From Harmothoe impar (lineage: Eukaryota > Annelida > Polychaeta > Phyllodocida > Polynoidae): a DNA stretch of 64,000 nucleotides. Positions 42,390 to 52,088 of the stretch are shown piece by piece (positions within the stretch are counted from its first letter, which is position 1; the number at the start of each line of letters is the position of its first letter). The translations under genes were made by a program, and so were the position numbers. The stretch covers positions 38,743,770 through 38,807,769 of the forward strand of contig OX381705.1 of NCBI GenBank assembly GCA_947462335.1, given 5' to 3'. The notes under the pieces were generated by a model, which was given only the letters and a program-made list of their open reading frames with translations, had not been told where the DNA came from and searched no databases.

Positions 42390-43575
42390 TCAGCCTTCGG
42401 GTACCTCCTTCTTCTGGATGGCATCCTTGAGTTGCTCAAGGGTCCCATCCCAGTCCGAGAATTTTATCCCGAGGCAAACTTTAAACTTTGCTTTCATATC
42501 CCGGATCTCCTCCTGGAGATCCTTACATTCCTCCCGGACTGTAGCTTCTAGCACAGCGGCTTTGTCCCGCTGTGCTTCCAAGAACCTAGTCTTGGTGACC
42601 ACTTCATCAGCGGTTTCTTTTTTGAAGGCTGTCCTTCTCCTTCTGGTGACACTTCCTGACGCCTTCAACGAAGTGTTGTACCACCTTCTTGTGGTAATCC
42701 TCGGCCATCGTCTGCTGTTCCTTCTGGAACTCGTCCAGAATCTCCTGTCCAATCTGATTGGACAGTTTGGCATCCTTTGGAAAATAGGATGCTATTGGCG
42801 CCACTTTTAGGGTCGCTACTGGCTTTTCCTTCTTCACCTTGACCTCCAGGACTTTCCCAGGAGGGTCAATAGTTGGTTTCCCAACGTCAACCGGCTTCCC
42901 TGGGGGTGGAACCGGTTTCCCTGGTGGTGAAACCGGCTTCCCTGGTGGTGGAACCGGTGCTGGCACTGGAGCTCTTGCTGGCGGAGGGGGTGGTCTCATA
43001 GGGTCCTCCCCCGGCGCCGTGATCCGGTGCAAAGGCTTGAATGACTTATGGGTTGGCAGCTGTTGTTGGTGCCGCAAAGCATCCCTACCGGCGTGCTTTA
43101 ACACCTGTTGGTGTATTCCCGAAGGGGCGGCTGGTTCAGGATGATTGGACGCAGACGAAGGTCTACTTGTAGGGCCCCCTCGGTACCCTGAGTCGGGTAT
43201 GACACCCCCCTGAGCAGACGAGGTGGATGCCACATGACGCACCATGTCATACCAGGACCTGGTGGAGTCATAATCCTCCCCAGGACTCCGACGTCCCCGT
43301 CGCACCAGCTCCCTCTGACGGGCGAGTTCATTCTCGCGTCGTCGGGTTTCCTGAGGAGTCTGGTCAAGCGTCTGGGACTCCAGTCCAGGCGTCAGGTTCA
43401 TCTCCGGATAGTCGTCATACCTATCCGCAGAGGCCTCATAGCTTCGACTGCTATGAGATGACTCTGTGTAGTAACGAGAGTCAATCTCCTCAAGGCTGAG
43501 GGTCCCTCCTCTTCTCATATTCTTTGCCGGGCTGGTGGAGCGAGAGCGTCCCCGGTCAGCTCTCGGTTGCTCCAC
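42390..43575 (-). CDS. Gypsy accessory ORF, proline-rich and coiled-coil part (second copy)
   Basis: 322-codon frame from 43575 (MEQPRADRGRSRSTSPAKNM), frameshifted near 42620 into the frame 42390-42773. The first 130 residues are Arg/Ser-rich. A repeated PPGKPVSPPGKPVPPPGKPV block lies at about 205-235. The C-terminal helical region (EILDEFQKEQQTMAEDYHKK, EATVREECKDLQEEIRDMKA) is a predicted coiled coil. An A-run indel (AAAAAAG against AAAAAG in the other copy) explains the frameshift. It sits directly downstream of the Cys/His segment in the same sense. Confidence 0.5.
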
Positions 43576-43678
43576 CCGCCCCCGGTAGGCCCTTGATTCG
43601 GGCTCTCTCTCACCTCTCCCCCGGCCTCGGTTGGCAGACCGACGGAACAGTTCTGTTGGGTACTGATCAGGGTCCAGG

Positions 43679-44542
43679 TCAAACTTCCGTGAGCTTCGAC
43701 TTATTTTCTGCTATTTCGCAGAAATATGCCTTGGAAGAATAAAGACTCTTTGGGTCCTTCTTCAAGACTTCCCTGAACGCATCGATAACACGTTCATGCA
43801 GGGCCATCACTCTATTTCTGGCCTCGTCACCTCCAATATTATGGAGCATGGCCATATGATTAATCAGGCGTCCGCGCCTGGGGTGCAGGTGACCCGAACA
43901 GGTAGTTGTACCTGCTCCCTCCGGGTCACACTGGTACACCACATAGTGGTGTGTGTGGTTCTCCACTAAGTGGTGAAGGTACCTTGCCCTGGTGGTGAAG
44001 GATACCTTTAATTCCAGAGATGACTGGCATTTCTGGAAGGGACATTCTAGGTGGTCCCTATCCCACTGTCGGGTAGCCCAGCGGATCTTCGCCTTCTGAT
44101 CCCTGGTGTAATAGTTCTCTGGAAAATATTCTATTTTCTTCAGCCAGTCCTCATAGAACTCGCTCACGAGAGGATCTCGTTTGGTGGTCCTACACCAATC
44201 CTCATCGTCTGACCGTCCGTTCAGACGTTGGGTGGGATGGAGTAGCGCCCCGATCCCTTTGCACATTCTCCCCAGTAGTAGGGAATGAATCCCTGGAATC
44301 TCTGGCATTGTTCCAGATGTGTTTATCCAGTGCCGAACCAGACTCGCTTCCCAAGCTGACGTCGGACTGATGTCCGGCAGCCACCTTCGGGTCGGGCGTC
44401 GGGTCGGCTTGGGCGACATTAGCAGCCGCATCTGTTGTATGGGGAGGAGATTTTGCACCCGAAGTGTCCATCTCATCTTCCCCTCCGGCAGACTTCCCCT
44501 GGGACGTGCTGCTCGCATCAGATCGATCTGACACAGACCCAT
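43679..44542 (-). CDS. Gypsy accessory ORF, cysteine/histidine segment
   Basis: The meaningful part starts at SDDEDWCRTTKRDPLVSEFY (about 44215) and runs to 43679. It contains LECPFQKCQSSLELKVSF, ARYLHHLVENHTHHYVVYQC and HLHPRRGRLINHMAMLHNIG. The two Cys/His clusters look like one or two C2H2-type fingers. The upstream part of this frame reads through the tail of the first accessory ORF in another frame. Partial duplicate copies lie at 44651-45349 and 45458-45781. Function unknown. Confidence 0.55.
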   Translation of the reverse strand: MGLCQIDLMRAARPRGSLPEGKMRWTLRVQNLLPIQQMRLLMSPKPTRRPTRRWLPDISPTSAWEASLVRHWINTSGTMPEIPGIHSLLLGRMCKGIGALLHPTQRLNGRSDDEDWCRTTKRDPLVSEFYEDWLKKIEYFPENYYTRDQKAKIRWATRQWDRDHLECPFQKCQSSLELKVSFTTRARYLHHLVENHTHHYVVYQCDPEGAGTTTCSGHLHPRRGRLINHMAMLHNIGGDEARNRVMALHERVIDAFREVLKKDPKSLYSSKAYFCEIAENKSKLTEV

Positions 44543-46294
44543 CGGTTATAATCCGCTGGGCGTCGGGTATCTTTTTACCCCTCGCTGCTTCATTTCTCAG
44601 GGCTTGGCGGCCCCGAGGCTGGATGAAGGGGGCGTCACCCCCTCCAACGATCACGGTCCGTGTATCCTGACCGTGGGGGCAGTCTCGCAGACTCGCAGAC
44701 CCGAACAGGTAGTTGTACCTGCTCCCTCCGGGTCACACTGGTACACCACATAGTGGTGTGTGTGGTTCTCCACTAAGTGGTGAAGGTACCTTGCCCTGGT
44801 GGTGAAGGATACCTTTAATTCCAGAGATGACTGGCATTTCTGGAAGGGACATTCTAGGTGGTCCCTATCCCACTGTCGGGTAGCCCAGCGGATCTTCGCC
44901 TTCTGATCCCTGGTGTAATAGTTCTCTGGAAAATATTCTATTTTCTTCAGCCAGTCCTCATAGAACTCGCTCACGAGAGGATCTCGTTTGGTGGTCCTAC
45001 ACCAATCCTCATCGTCTGACCGCCCGTTCAGACGTTGGGTGGGATGGAGTAGCGCCCCGATCCCGTTGCACATTCTCCCCAGTAGTAGGGAATGAATCCC
45101 TGGAATCTCTGGCATTGTTCCAGATGTGTTTATCCAGTGCCGAACCAGACTCGCTTCCCAAGCTGACGTCGGACTGATGTCCGGCAGCCACCTTCGGGTC
45201 GGGCGTCGGGTCGGCTTGGGCGACATTAGCAGCCGCATCTGTTGTATGGGGAGGAGATTTTGCACCCGAAGTGTCCATCTCATCTTCCCCTCCGGCAGAC
45301 TTCCCCTGGGACGTGCTGCTCGCATCAGATCGATCTGACACAGACCCATCGGTTATAATCCGCTGGGCGTCGGGTATCTTTTTACCCCTCGCTGCTTCAT
45401 TTCTCAGGGCTTGGCGGCCCCGAGGCTGGATGAAGGGGGCGTCACCCCCTCCAACGATCACGGTCCGTGTATCCTGACCGTGGGGGCAGTCTCGCAGACT
45501 CGCAGACCCGAACAGGTAGTTGTACCTGCTCCCTCCGGGTCACACTGGTACACCACATAGTGGTGTGTGTGGTTCTCCACTAAGTGGTGAAGGTACCTTG
45601 CCCTGGTGGTGAAGGATACCTTTAATTCCAGAGATGACTGGCATTTCTGGAAGGGACATTCTAGGTGGTCCCTATCCCACTGTCGGGTAGCCCAGCGGAT
45701 CTTCGCCTTCTGATCCCTGGTGTAATAGTTCTCTGGAAAATATTCTATTTTCTTCAGCCAGTCCTCATAGAACTCGCTCACGAGAGGATCTCGTTTGGTG
45801 GTCCTACATCAATCCTCATCGTCTGACCGTCCGTTCAGACGTTGGGTGGGATGGAGTAGCGCCCCGATCCCTTTGCACATTCTCCCCAGTAGTAGGGAAT
45901 GAATCCCTGGAATCTCTGGCATTGTTCCAGATGTGTTTATCCAGTGCCGAACCAGACTCGCTTCCCAAGCTGACGTCGGACTGATGTCCGGCAGCCTCCT
46001 TCGGGTCGGGCGTCGGGTCGGCTTGGGCGACATTAGCAGCCGCATCTGTTGTATGGGGAGGAGATTTTGCACCCGAAGTGTCCATCTCATCTTCCCCTCC
46101 GGCAGACTTCCCCTGGGACGTGCTGCTCGCATCAGATCGATCTGACACAGACCCATCGGTTATAATCCGCTGGGCGTCGGGTATCTTTTTACCCCTCGCT
46201 GCTTCATTTCTCAGGGCTTGGCGGCCCCGAGGCTGGATGAAGGGGGCGTCACCCCCTCCAACGATCACGGTCCGTGTATCCTGACCGTGGGGGC
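43893..46294 (-). repeat. 807-bp tandem triplication in the accessory block
   Basis: Units at 43893-44699, 44700-45506 and 45507-46294, each starting CCCGAACAGGTAGTTGTACC. Each contains the end of the first accessory frame and the start of the SDDEDWC segment. Units one and two are almost identical. In unit three a C-to-T change (about 45809) turns the Trp codon of SDDEDW into a stop on the minus strand. Confidence 0.88.
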
Positions 46295-47099
46295 TACTCC
46301 TTTGGACCACAGAGTCACCCTTTGGGATGTCTCTGCTGGCCTTAGCTGCAGCCTTCTCCTCCGTTCGGGTCAAACTCTCAGTACGAGTTTTGACCATCTC
46401 CTCCACCGTCTCGACTATAGCCTTGTGACGGCTGAGGCCTCTTTCCGCCATGATAGTCTTCATGCGGTTGTAGTCTATTTGATAGACTTCATAGGATAGA
46501 TTGGACTGTATTAATGCCCTATATCCCTCAACCGACTTCGGCTCTAGCAGCCCCGTCGGGTTGAACCTGCGGTAGCAGGCTACTGCAAGGGTCGTGGCGC
46601 CGAAGGCCCCACAATCGTTATCATCCGAAATGTGCGTCATCCGGGGTACACATACCCCGACGTCGGCCATTTCAGCGTCAAACAGACCCTTCCGAAGTGC
46701 TTTGCACACCCAAAGGCCCTGCTGTAAGTTTTCCCAGGTGCTAAACCACTCTGGGGGCATGATGCGGCGAGCTCCCACATCAATGAATTGCTTTAACATA
46801 TCAACTATGTCACTGGGGATAGATCTAGGTAGGCCCATCTCTGTTACGGCCATTACGTCCGGGTGGAGATTCATCTCCCTCCCATCGTAGCAGCTCCTGC
46901 CTCCCCTCACCAACTTCTCTGGCTTCTTTTCTCTTTGCTGAAGGCTTGGATCGACAGCCGGGTTGCCGATCATAGCCCAAGTGTCTTTGACATGCTGGAC
47001 TTCTTCTTCTTCTAGCTTCAGAGCTAGAAGACGATCCTCCTCGTAGATCCTTTGTTTCTCCTCTTCAGTGAGGACTGGTACGGACATGGTAGTATCCAT
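45816..47099 (-). CDS. Gypsy accessory ORF after pol, first part
   Basis: 427 codons from ATG 47099 (MDTTMSVPVLTEEEKQRIYE). The N-terminal acidic helix is rich in Glu/Leu. A globular middle (residues 90-230) contains DIVDMLKQFIDVGARRIMPP and GAFGATTLAVACYRRFNPTG. The tail is hydrophilic, Ser/Asp-rich and ends ERTVRR. At the stop, an adjacent frame continues with the SDDEDWC segment, so the product may be joined by frameshifting or the gene is broken. There is no signal peptide or membrane segment, so it is not an envelope protein despite its env-like position. Function unknown. Confidence 0.6.
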   Translation of the reverse strand: MDTTMSVPVLTEEEKQRIYEEDRLLALKLEEEEVQHVKDTWAMIGNPAVDPSLQQREKKPEKLVRGGRSCYDGREMNLHPDVMAVTEMGLPRSIPSDIVDMLKQFIDVGARRIMPPEWFSTWENLQQGLWVCKALRKGLFDAEMADVGVCVPRMTHISDDNDCGAFGATTLAVACYRRFNPTGLLEPKSVEGYRALIQSNLSYEVYQIDYNRMKTIMAERGLSRHKAIVETVEEMVKTRTESLTRTEEKAAAKASRDIPKGDSVVQRSSPHGQDTRTVIVGGGDAPFIQPRGRQALRNEAARGKKIPDAQRIITDGSVSDRSDASSTSQGKSAGGEDEMDTSGAKSPPHTTDAAANVAQADPTPDPKEAAGHQSDVSLGSESGSALDKHIWNNARDSRDSFPTTGENVQRDRGATPSHPTSERTVRR

Positions 47100-47618
47100 G
47101 TCTTCCTCTTCGAGGAGCTGCTCCTCGGAGAGAGTAACAGGACTGGCGACACCAGCACTGTCATCTTGGGCAGATCAGCCATTTTGCGGGGCCGGTCCCC
47201 CTCGCCCAACTTGACCTGCCGTGCGGCCATGCCGAGGTTGGGCGCTCTTATTACGATAAATAAGAGGTCTATAAGAAGGTACAGGTCTTTATGGAGGACC
47301 TGTTCCCCTTTACCAAACTTCTCCACTTACTTTTGGCGTGTTATTTCGGTCCGAATTAGATACTCCTCGGTGGCCAGCACGTCGTGCCGAAGAAGATTTG
47401 AAATCTAATGAACCAAAACGACCCCTGTGCGCAGAGGTCACGCGCATCCACGCGCGTCTCGTGCCCTCTGCGAGACTGCCCTAACTAGGTCAATCGTTGA
47501 CCCAGTTCTACTCCCGCACCCACAGGGCGCTAGGAGTTCTAATTATAGGCAGGCGCTTCGGGTAGTAGCCGAACCTTTCGCTACCAGCAGCTCTGCTGGA
47601 GTATAAGGGAGGTTTTTT

Positions 47619-47918
47619 TTGGGAAGCATGCCCGCAAACCCACCGGATTATCCGCTCACCACCCACTGGTACCCTGCTGGGGGGTTTACACGCTCCACAC
47701 CCGGTCATTCGTGCCTATTCCAACATATAACGGATGACAACATCAAACAAGTTTTGGAAAAAGAGAAAACAATTTATAATCTCCCCGCCGGGAACTTCCT
47801 CCCTCCTTCTCCTAACATAGTACAGGACAACACACTCGTTGTGTACCAGCTTAGGTTACCGCAGCCCTTTCTATCAGGCGGGGACTGCGTCGGATACCTC
47901 CCATGGGTATTTTTTTAG
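47619..47918 (+). CDS. Antisense ORF in the gypsy element, copy 1
   Basis: Same 99-codon frame as 48792-49091 in the other half of the 1173-bp duplication, with one visible residue difference (Ser for Leu). Here the first codon is TTG, so translation would begin at the next ATG, three codons on. Confidence 0.3.
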   Translation: MGSMPANPPDYPLTTHWYPAGGFTRSTPGHSCLFQHITDDNIKQVLEKEKTIYNLPAGNFLPPSPNIVQDNTLVVYQLRLPQPFLSGGDCVGYLPWVFF

Positions 47919-48791
47919 ACCTAGCTCCCGAAGGGCGCCTTCTCTGAGGCAGGGTTAGCCGTCCCCTTCCTCTTCCGCCTAGGTTTGCTTACAGCCAGCG
48001 AGACTTTTTCCTTCTTCTGCACCTTCGGATCACGGACCCCTAACTTCCTAGGCCGTCCCGGGCCACGTTTTGGGGTCACTTGATCCATTTTCCTATTCTC
48101 TACCTTCTGGAGTAACTCATCTACTCCCAACCCATACGTTTCTGTGGTCAGATCCCTCCCCTTCCAGGGACGGAGTGTAGCCACGTTGGATTTATAGATC
48201 CGCCCAATTAAGGATCTAATCATGACAGTACAGTCACTTACAACTCTGGTCACTACAAATGGACCATCCCAGTTGCTTGCTAACTTTAAATTGCTCCTCG
48301 GAGAGAGTAACAGGACTGGCGACACCAGCACTGTCATCTTGGGGCAGATCGGCCATTTTGCGGGGCCGGTCCCCCTCGCCCAACTTGACCTGCCGTGCGG
48401 CCATGCCGAGGTTGGGCGCTCTTATTACGATAAATAAGAGGTCTATAAGAAGGTACAGGTCTTTATGGAGGACCTGTTCCCCTTTACCAAACTTCTCCAC
48501 TTACTTTTGGCGTGTTATTTCGGTCCGAATTAGATACTCCTCGGTGGCCAGCACGTCGTGCCGGAGAAGATTTGAAATCTAATGAACCAAAACGACCCCT
48601 GTGCGCAGAGGTCACGCGCATCCACGCGCGTCTCGTGCCCTCTGCGAGACTGCCCTAACTAGGTCAATCGTTGACCCAGTTTTACTCCCGCGCCCACAGG
48701 GCGCTAGGAGTTCTAATTATAGGCAGGCGCTTCGGGTAGTAGCCGAACCTTTCACTACCAGCAGCTCTGCTGGAGTATAAGGGAGGTTTTT

Positions 48792-49091
48792 ATGGGAAGC
48801 ATGCCCGCAAACCCACCGGATTATCCGCTCACCACCCACTGGTACCCTGCTGGGGGGTTTACACGCTCCACACCCGGTCATTTGTGCCTATTCCAACATA
48901 TAACGGATGACAACATCAAACAAGTTTTGGAAAAAGAGAAAACAATTTATAATCTCCCCGCTGGGAACTTCCTCCCTCCTTCTCCTAACATAGTACAGGA
49001 CAACACACTCGTTGTGTACCAGCTTAGGTTACCGCAGCCCTTTCTATCAGGCGGGGACTGCGTCGGATACCTCCCATGGGTATTTTTTTAG
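48792..49091 (+). CDS. Antisense ORF in the gypsy element, copy 2
   Basis: 99 codons on the plus strand starting ATGGGAAGCATG. It lies in the gap between pol and accessory ORF where the minus strand has no long frame, and its end overlaps the pol C-terminus antisense. The protein text (HITDDNIKQVLEKEKTIYNL, PSPNIVQDNTLVVYQLRLPQ) is not low-complexity. A TATA-like GAGTATAAGG lies about 20 bp upstream, which is too close for a normal start unless the second ATG or a spliced form is used. No family recognised. Confidence 0.35.
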   Translation: MGSMPANPPDYPLTTHWYPAGGFTRSTPGHLCLFQHITDDNIKQVLEKEKTIYNLPAGNFLPPSPNIVQDNTLVVYQLRLPQPFLSGGDCVGYLPWVFF

Positions 49092-51156
49092 ACCTAGCTC
49101 CCGAAGGCGCCTTCTCCGAGGCAGGGTTAGCCGTCCCCTTCCTCTTCCGCCTAGGTTTGCTTACAGCCAGCGAGACTTTTTCCTTCTTCTGCACCTTCGG
49201 ATCACGGACCCCTAACTTCCTAGGCCGTCCCGGGCCACGTTTTGGGGTCACTTGATCCATTTTCCTATTCTCTTCCTTCTGGAGTAACTCATCTACTCCC
49301 AACCCATACGTTTCTGTGGTCAGATCCCTCCCCTTCCAGGGACGGAGTGTAGCCACGTTGGATTTATAGATCCGCCCAATTAAGGATCTAATCATGACAG
49401 TACAGTCACTTACAACTCTGGTCACCACAAATGGACCATCCCAGTTGCTTGCTAACTTTAAATTGGATAGGGGTTCGTGTAGTCTCACTACCTGATCCCC
49501 TACCTTGAACCGACTGACTTTCAGTCCATGGTCATAACCAGTTTTCTGCCACTTCGCATTCTTTTTTAACTCTGTTCTGACGAGCTCGTATGCGAAATTA
49601 AACTGGTCCCTTAGTGATTCCACAAACATCACGTGACATGGTGCGTCGGGATTTAACCCGACCACACCAAAAACAAGATCTGCTGGCATGATCATGTCCT
49701 CCCCAAATACTAACAAATTTGGGGTACAATTGGTGCTCTCATGAATAGTGCTGTTGTATGCATGGCATACATACTCACATTGTTCATCCCAATCGGTCAT
49801 ACTTTCATTCACCAAGGGTTTCAGAACCTGAATCAGTGTCCTGTTGAACCTTTCCACCATCCCATCACTCTGGGGTCGGTAAGGATTGGCTCGGGTCTTG
49901 CAGATGGCCAGTCTATGGCACATCTCTTGCCATAAATCCGACTCAAATTCCCTGCCCTGGTCGCTATGCATCATCAGAGGCACTCCTAGGTGTAACACCC
50001 GACCCTTCACAAAGGCCTTTGCACAGGTCGCGGCTTTATGATCGGGTAAGGGGAACACCCTAGTGTACTTGGTATAGTAGTCAGTCACTACCATCATACA
50101 AGTGTTACCATCAGGGGTTGTTTTAAACCCACTGATGATATCGATTACTATTCTAGCAAATCTAACCCCGAACAGTTCCTGGAAAAGGGCATAATCTGGT
50201 AAGAAATCTCGATAATACGAGCAAAACCCAAGGAATGAACGGACGTCTTCGGGACACCGGGGCTTTTCCCACTCAGTTACACTTCGGATCTTCTCCGGGT
50301 CTGCCTTCACCCCCTGAGTGGAAATGATTCTCCCCAGATAATTGATATCTTTCTTGAACAGCTGACATTTCTTAGGTTTCAATTTCAAGCCGTTACTCAT
50401 TATTCTCTGGAGAACCTCTTCCAGGTTGTGTAGACAACCTTGGAAAGTCTTTCCAAAGATAATGACGTCATCTAGGTAAACTAGACATTTCTTCCATAGT
50501 AGATCGCTCAGTAATGTCTCCATCATGGCTTCAAATGTGGCTGGCGCATTGCACAACCCGAAGGGCATGACGTTATACTGGAACAATCCTACATGGCTGG
50601 AGAAGGCCGTCTTCTCCATGTCAGGTTTCATCCCCACCTGCCAGTACCCAGACTGTAAGTCTATGGTACAGAACCATTCATTCCCTCCTAGCGAGTCGAT
50701 GGTCTCATCTATCCGTGGGAGAGGATATGAATTCTTCTTGGTCATCCCATTCAGCTTCCGGTAGTCAATACAGAACCGTATGGTCCCATCTTTCTTGGTG
50801 ACCATACAGACTGGACTACTCCAGGGGCTAGAACTGGGTACAATAAGATGATCTTTAATCATCTTATTGATCTCCGTCTCTGCTACCTCTCTCTTCTTCA
50901 GGGGTAGCCGGCGGTAAGGAATTTTAAAGGGGGAGTTTTCCCCCACCTCGATTCCGTGTAGGACTTTATCAGTTCGTCCTAATGGTTCCCCTGGGAACGC
51001 AAAGGCCCTTCGGCAACGTTTTAACATCACCCGAAGGTCCTTCTGCTCTTCCGGATTCAATTCCGAAGCATCTTGAATTAGCTTTTCTAATTCCTCTTCA
51101 ATAACAACCGTATCCGGCGGCTCTTGTGGTGGTGACCGCCTCCGCGAGTACCACAC
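49024..51156 (-). CDS. Gypsy pol: reverse transcriptase fused in frame to integrase, RNase H missing
   Basis: 710 codons. RT fingers and palm lie at about residues 75-270: IPYRRLPLKKREVAETEINK, FCTIDLQSGYWQVGM and the catalytic LVYLDDVIIFG. The thumb/connection ends at FLGFCSYYRDFLPDYALF. The frame then runs directly into the integrase core (VIDIISGF, MHSDQGREF and SDGMVERFNRT carry the Asp-Asp-Glu triad), skipping RNase H and the HHCC zinc domain. The C-terminus has a GRFKVGDQVVRL-type GPY/F-like domain and a basic AT-hook-like KRGPGRPRKLG segment. The deletion kept the frame, so a fusion protein could still be made, but not a normal replicase. Confidence 0.9.
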   Translation of the reverse strand: MWYSRRRSPPQEPPDTVVIEEELEKLIQDASELNPEEQKDLRVMLKRCRRAFAFPGEPLGRTDKVLHGIEVGENSPFKIPYRRLPLKKREVAETEINKMIKDHLIVPSSSPWSSPVCMVTKKDGTIRFCIDYRKLNGMTKKNSYPLPRIDETIDSLGGNEWFCTIDLQSGYWQVGMKPDMEKTAFSSHVGLFQYNVMPFGLCNAPATFEAMMETLLSDLLWKKCLVYLDDVIIFGKTFQGCLHNLEEVLQRIMSNGLKLKPKKCQLFKKDINYLGRIISTQGVKADPEKIRSVTEWEKPRCPEDVRSFLGFCSYYRDFLPDYALFQELFGVRFARIVIDIISGFKTTPDGNTCMMVVTDYYTKYTRVFPLPDHKAATCAKAFVKGRVLHLGVPLMMHSDQGREFESDLWQEMCHRLAICKTRANPYRPQSDGMVERFNRTLIQVLKPLVNESMTDWDEQCEYVCHAYNSTIHESTNCTPNLLVFGEDMIMPADLVFGVVGLNPDAPCHVMFVESLRDQFNFAYELVRTELKKNAKWQKTGYDHGLKVSRFKVGDQVVRLHEPLSNLKLASNWDGPFVVTRVVSDCTVMIRSLIGRIYKSNVATLRPWKGRDLTTETYGLGVDELLQKEENRKMDQVTPKRGPGRPRKLGVRDPKVQKKEKVSLAVSKPRRKRKGTANPASEKAPSGARSKKIPMGGIRRSPRLIERAAVT

Positions 51157-51999
51157 TGCCTACTCTAGCGCCTTTCTGGAGATATACCACATGAACACCA
51201 GGATTGGATATCGGGACAAGGGTCCATTGGGCATTTCCCACCAACGTATCAGCTGATTCCAACCCAAGGGATTGAAGATAAGCTACGTCGGGCTCCATGA
51301 CCCCGGCCCTTCCTCTGAGTTCGGAGGAAGCGCTGATCAACACATCACATGTTGTTCCCGGTGGAAGTTTCAGCGTCTGTGCAACACTTGCTATACTACA
51401 GATAACTCTCAGCACACATTGTGCTTTGATATTATAGGGACTCTGTATGGATAATTCACCTGTCTTCGGGTTCAATATCATTCTGAACAGGTCGGCAAAG
51501 TCCATCCCTATGATACCATCATCCTCGATCTCAGCAATGGTTGGGGAGAATACAAACTCCTTCCCCACCACTGAGATACATAGGAAAGTACGTCCAAACG
51601 TCCGCAATCTGCTACCGTCGGCTGTGCACGCATTTACCCTCATTTTAAGGTCATTATTTGTGCCCAGCAGAAGAGTGTAGAACCTCCGGGAGATAATGGA
51701 GTGGCTAGCCACCAGCCATCTATCAGAAATTCCCCCACTCTACCCTTCACAGAAGCGGCTAAGTACCATGAAGGGTTACTAGTGAACTTTTGCAAGTCAC
51801 TCTCAGTACCCAGATCTAATCCACGCCCTCTTATGTATTCCAGGCAAGGATGATCTAGGGGGAGCCTGGTTCCACAAACCATTGCACTATACTCCTCCGC
51901 ATCAGCACCGGGTTTCCCAGACTCATTTCCCAAATGTATGACTGGAATGCTGGAATTCTCAAGCTGCGCCTGCTTGTCCCCCCTATGTCCGGACGTCAC
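51098..51999 (-). pseudogene. Gypsy retropepsin-like protease, frameshifted at the active site
   Basis: The frame 51640-51999 ends in GRVGEFLIDGWW, where the catalytic Asp-Ser/Thr-Gly is expected. The following protease sequence continues in another frame from 51712 (SHSIISRRFYTLLLGTNNDL, then DDGIIGMDFADLF and a flap-like region). The active-site triplet is therefore disrupted by a small indel near 51700. The C-terminal part (to 51098) is an acidic linker that overlaps the start of the RT frame by 58 bp. Confidence 0.7.
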
Positions 52000-52088
52000 T
52001 ACTGAGTGTGAGCTTACCCCCGTCCCGTCAGGAGTACCATGGCATATTTCCTTCGGGATCTCTGAGTTGCCTCCCTCAGGGATCCCCT

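Larger units (their letters stand above)
38058..43584 (-). repeat. 1.41-kb tandem duplication, second copy split by a DNA transposon
   Basis: Copy 1 is 38058-39470. Copy 2 is 39471-39667 plus 42364-43584. Both start ATGTAATTTTGTTTAAATTT and end in CGGTTGCTCCACCCGCCCC. The 2.7-kb insertion in copy 2 came after the duplication. Confidence 0.85.
47120..49465 (-). repeat. 1173-bp tandem duplication at the pol / accessory ORF junction
   Basis: Copy 1 is about 47120-48292 and copy 2 about 48293-49465, with junction words GCTCCTCGGAGAGAGTAACA at 47120 and 48293. Each copy contains the pol tail, an untranslated gap and the start of the accessory ORF. The copies differ at only a handful of positions, so the event is recent. 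Confidence 0.85.

Noticed and set aside
38278..43575. Host multigene family of proline-rich proteins
   Set aside because: Both copies lie within the gypsy element, in its transcription sense, and arose by a 1.41-kb tandem duplication.
45816..47099. Envelope glycoprotein
   Set aside because: Env-like position only; no signal peptide, transmembrane segment or cysteine-rich ectodomain.
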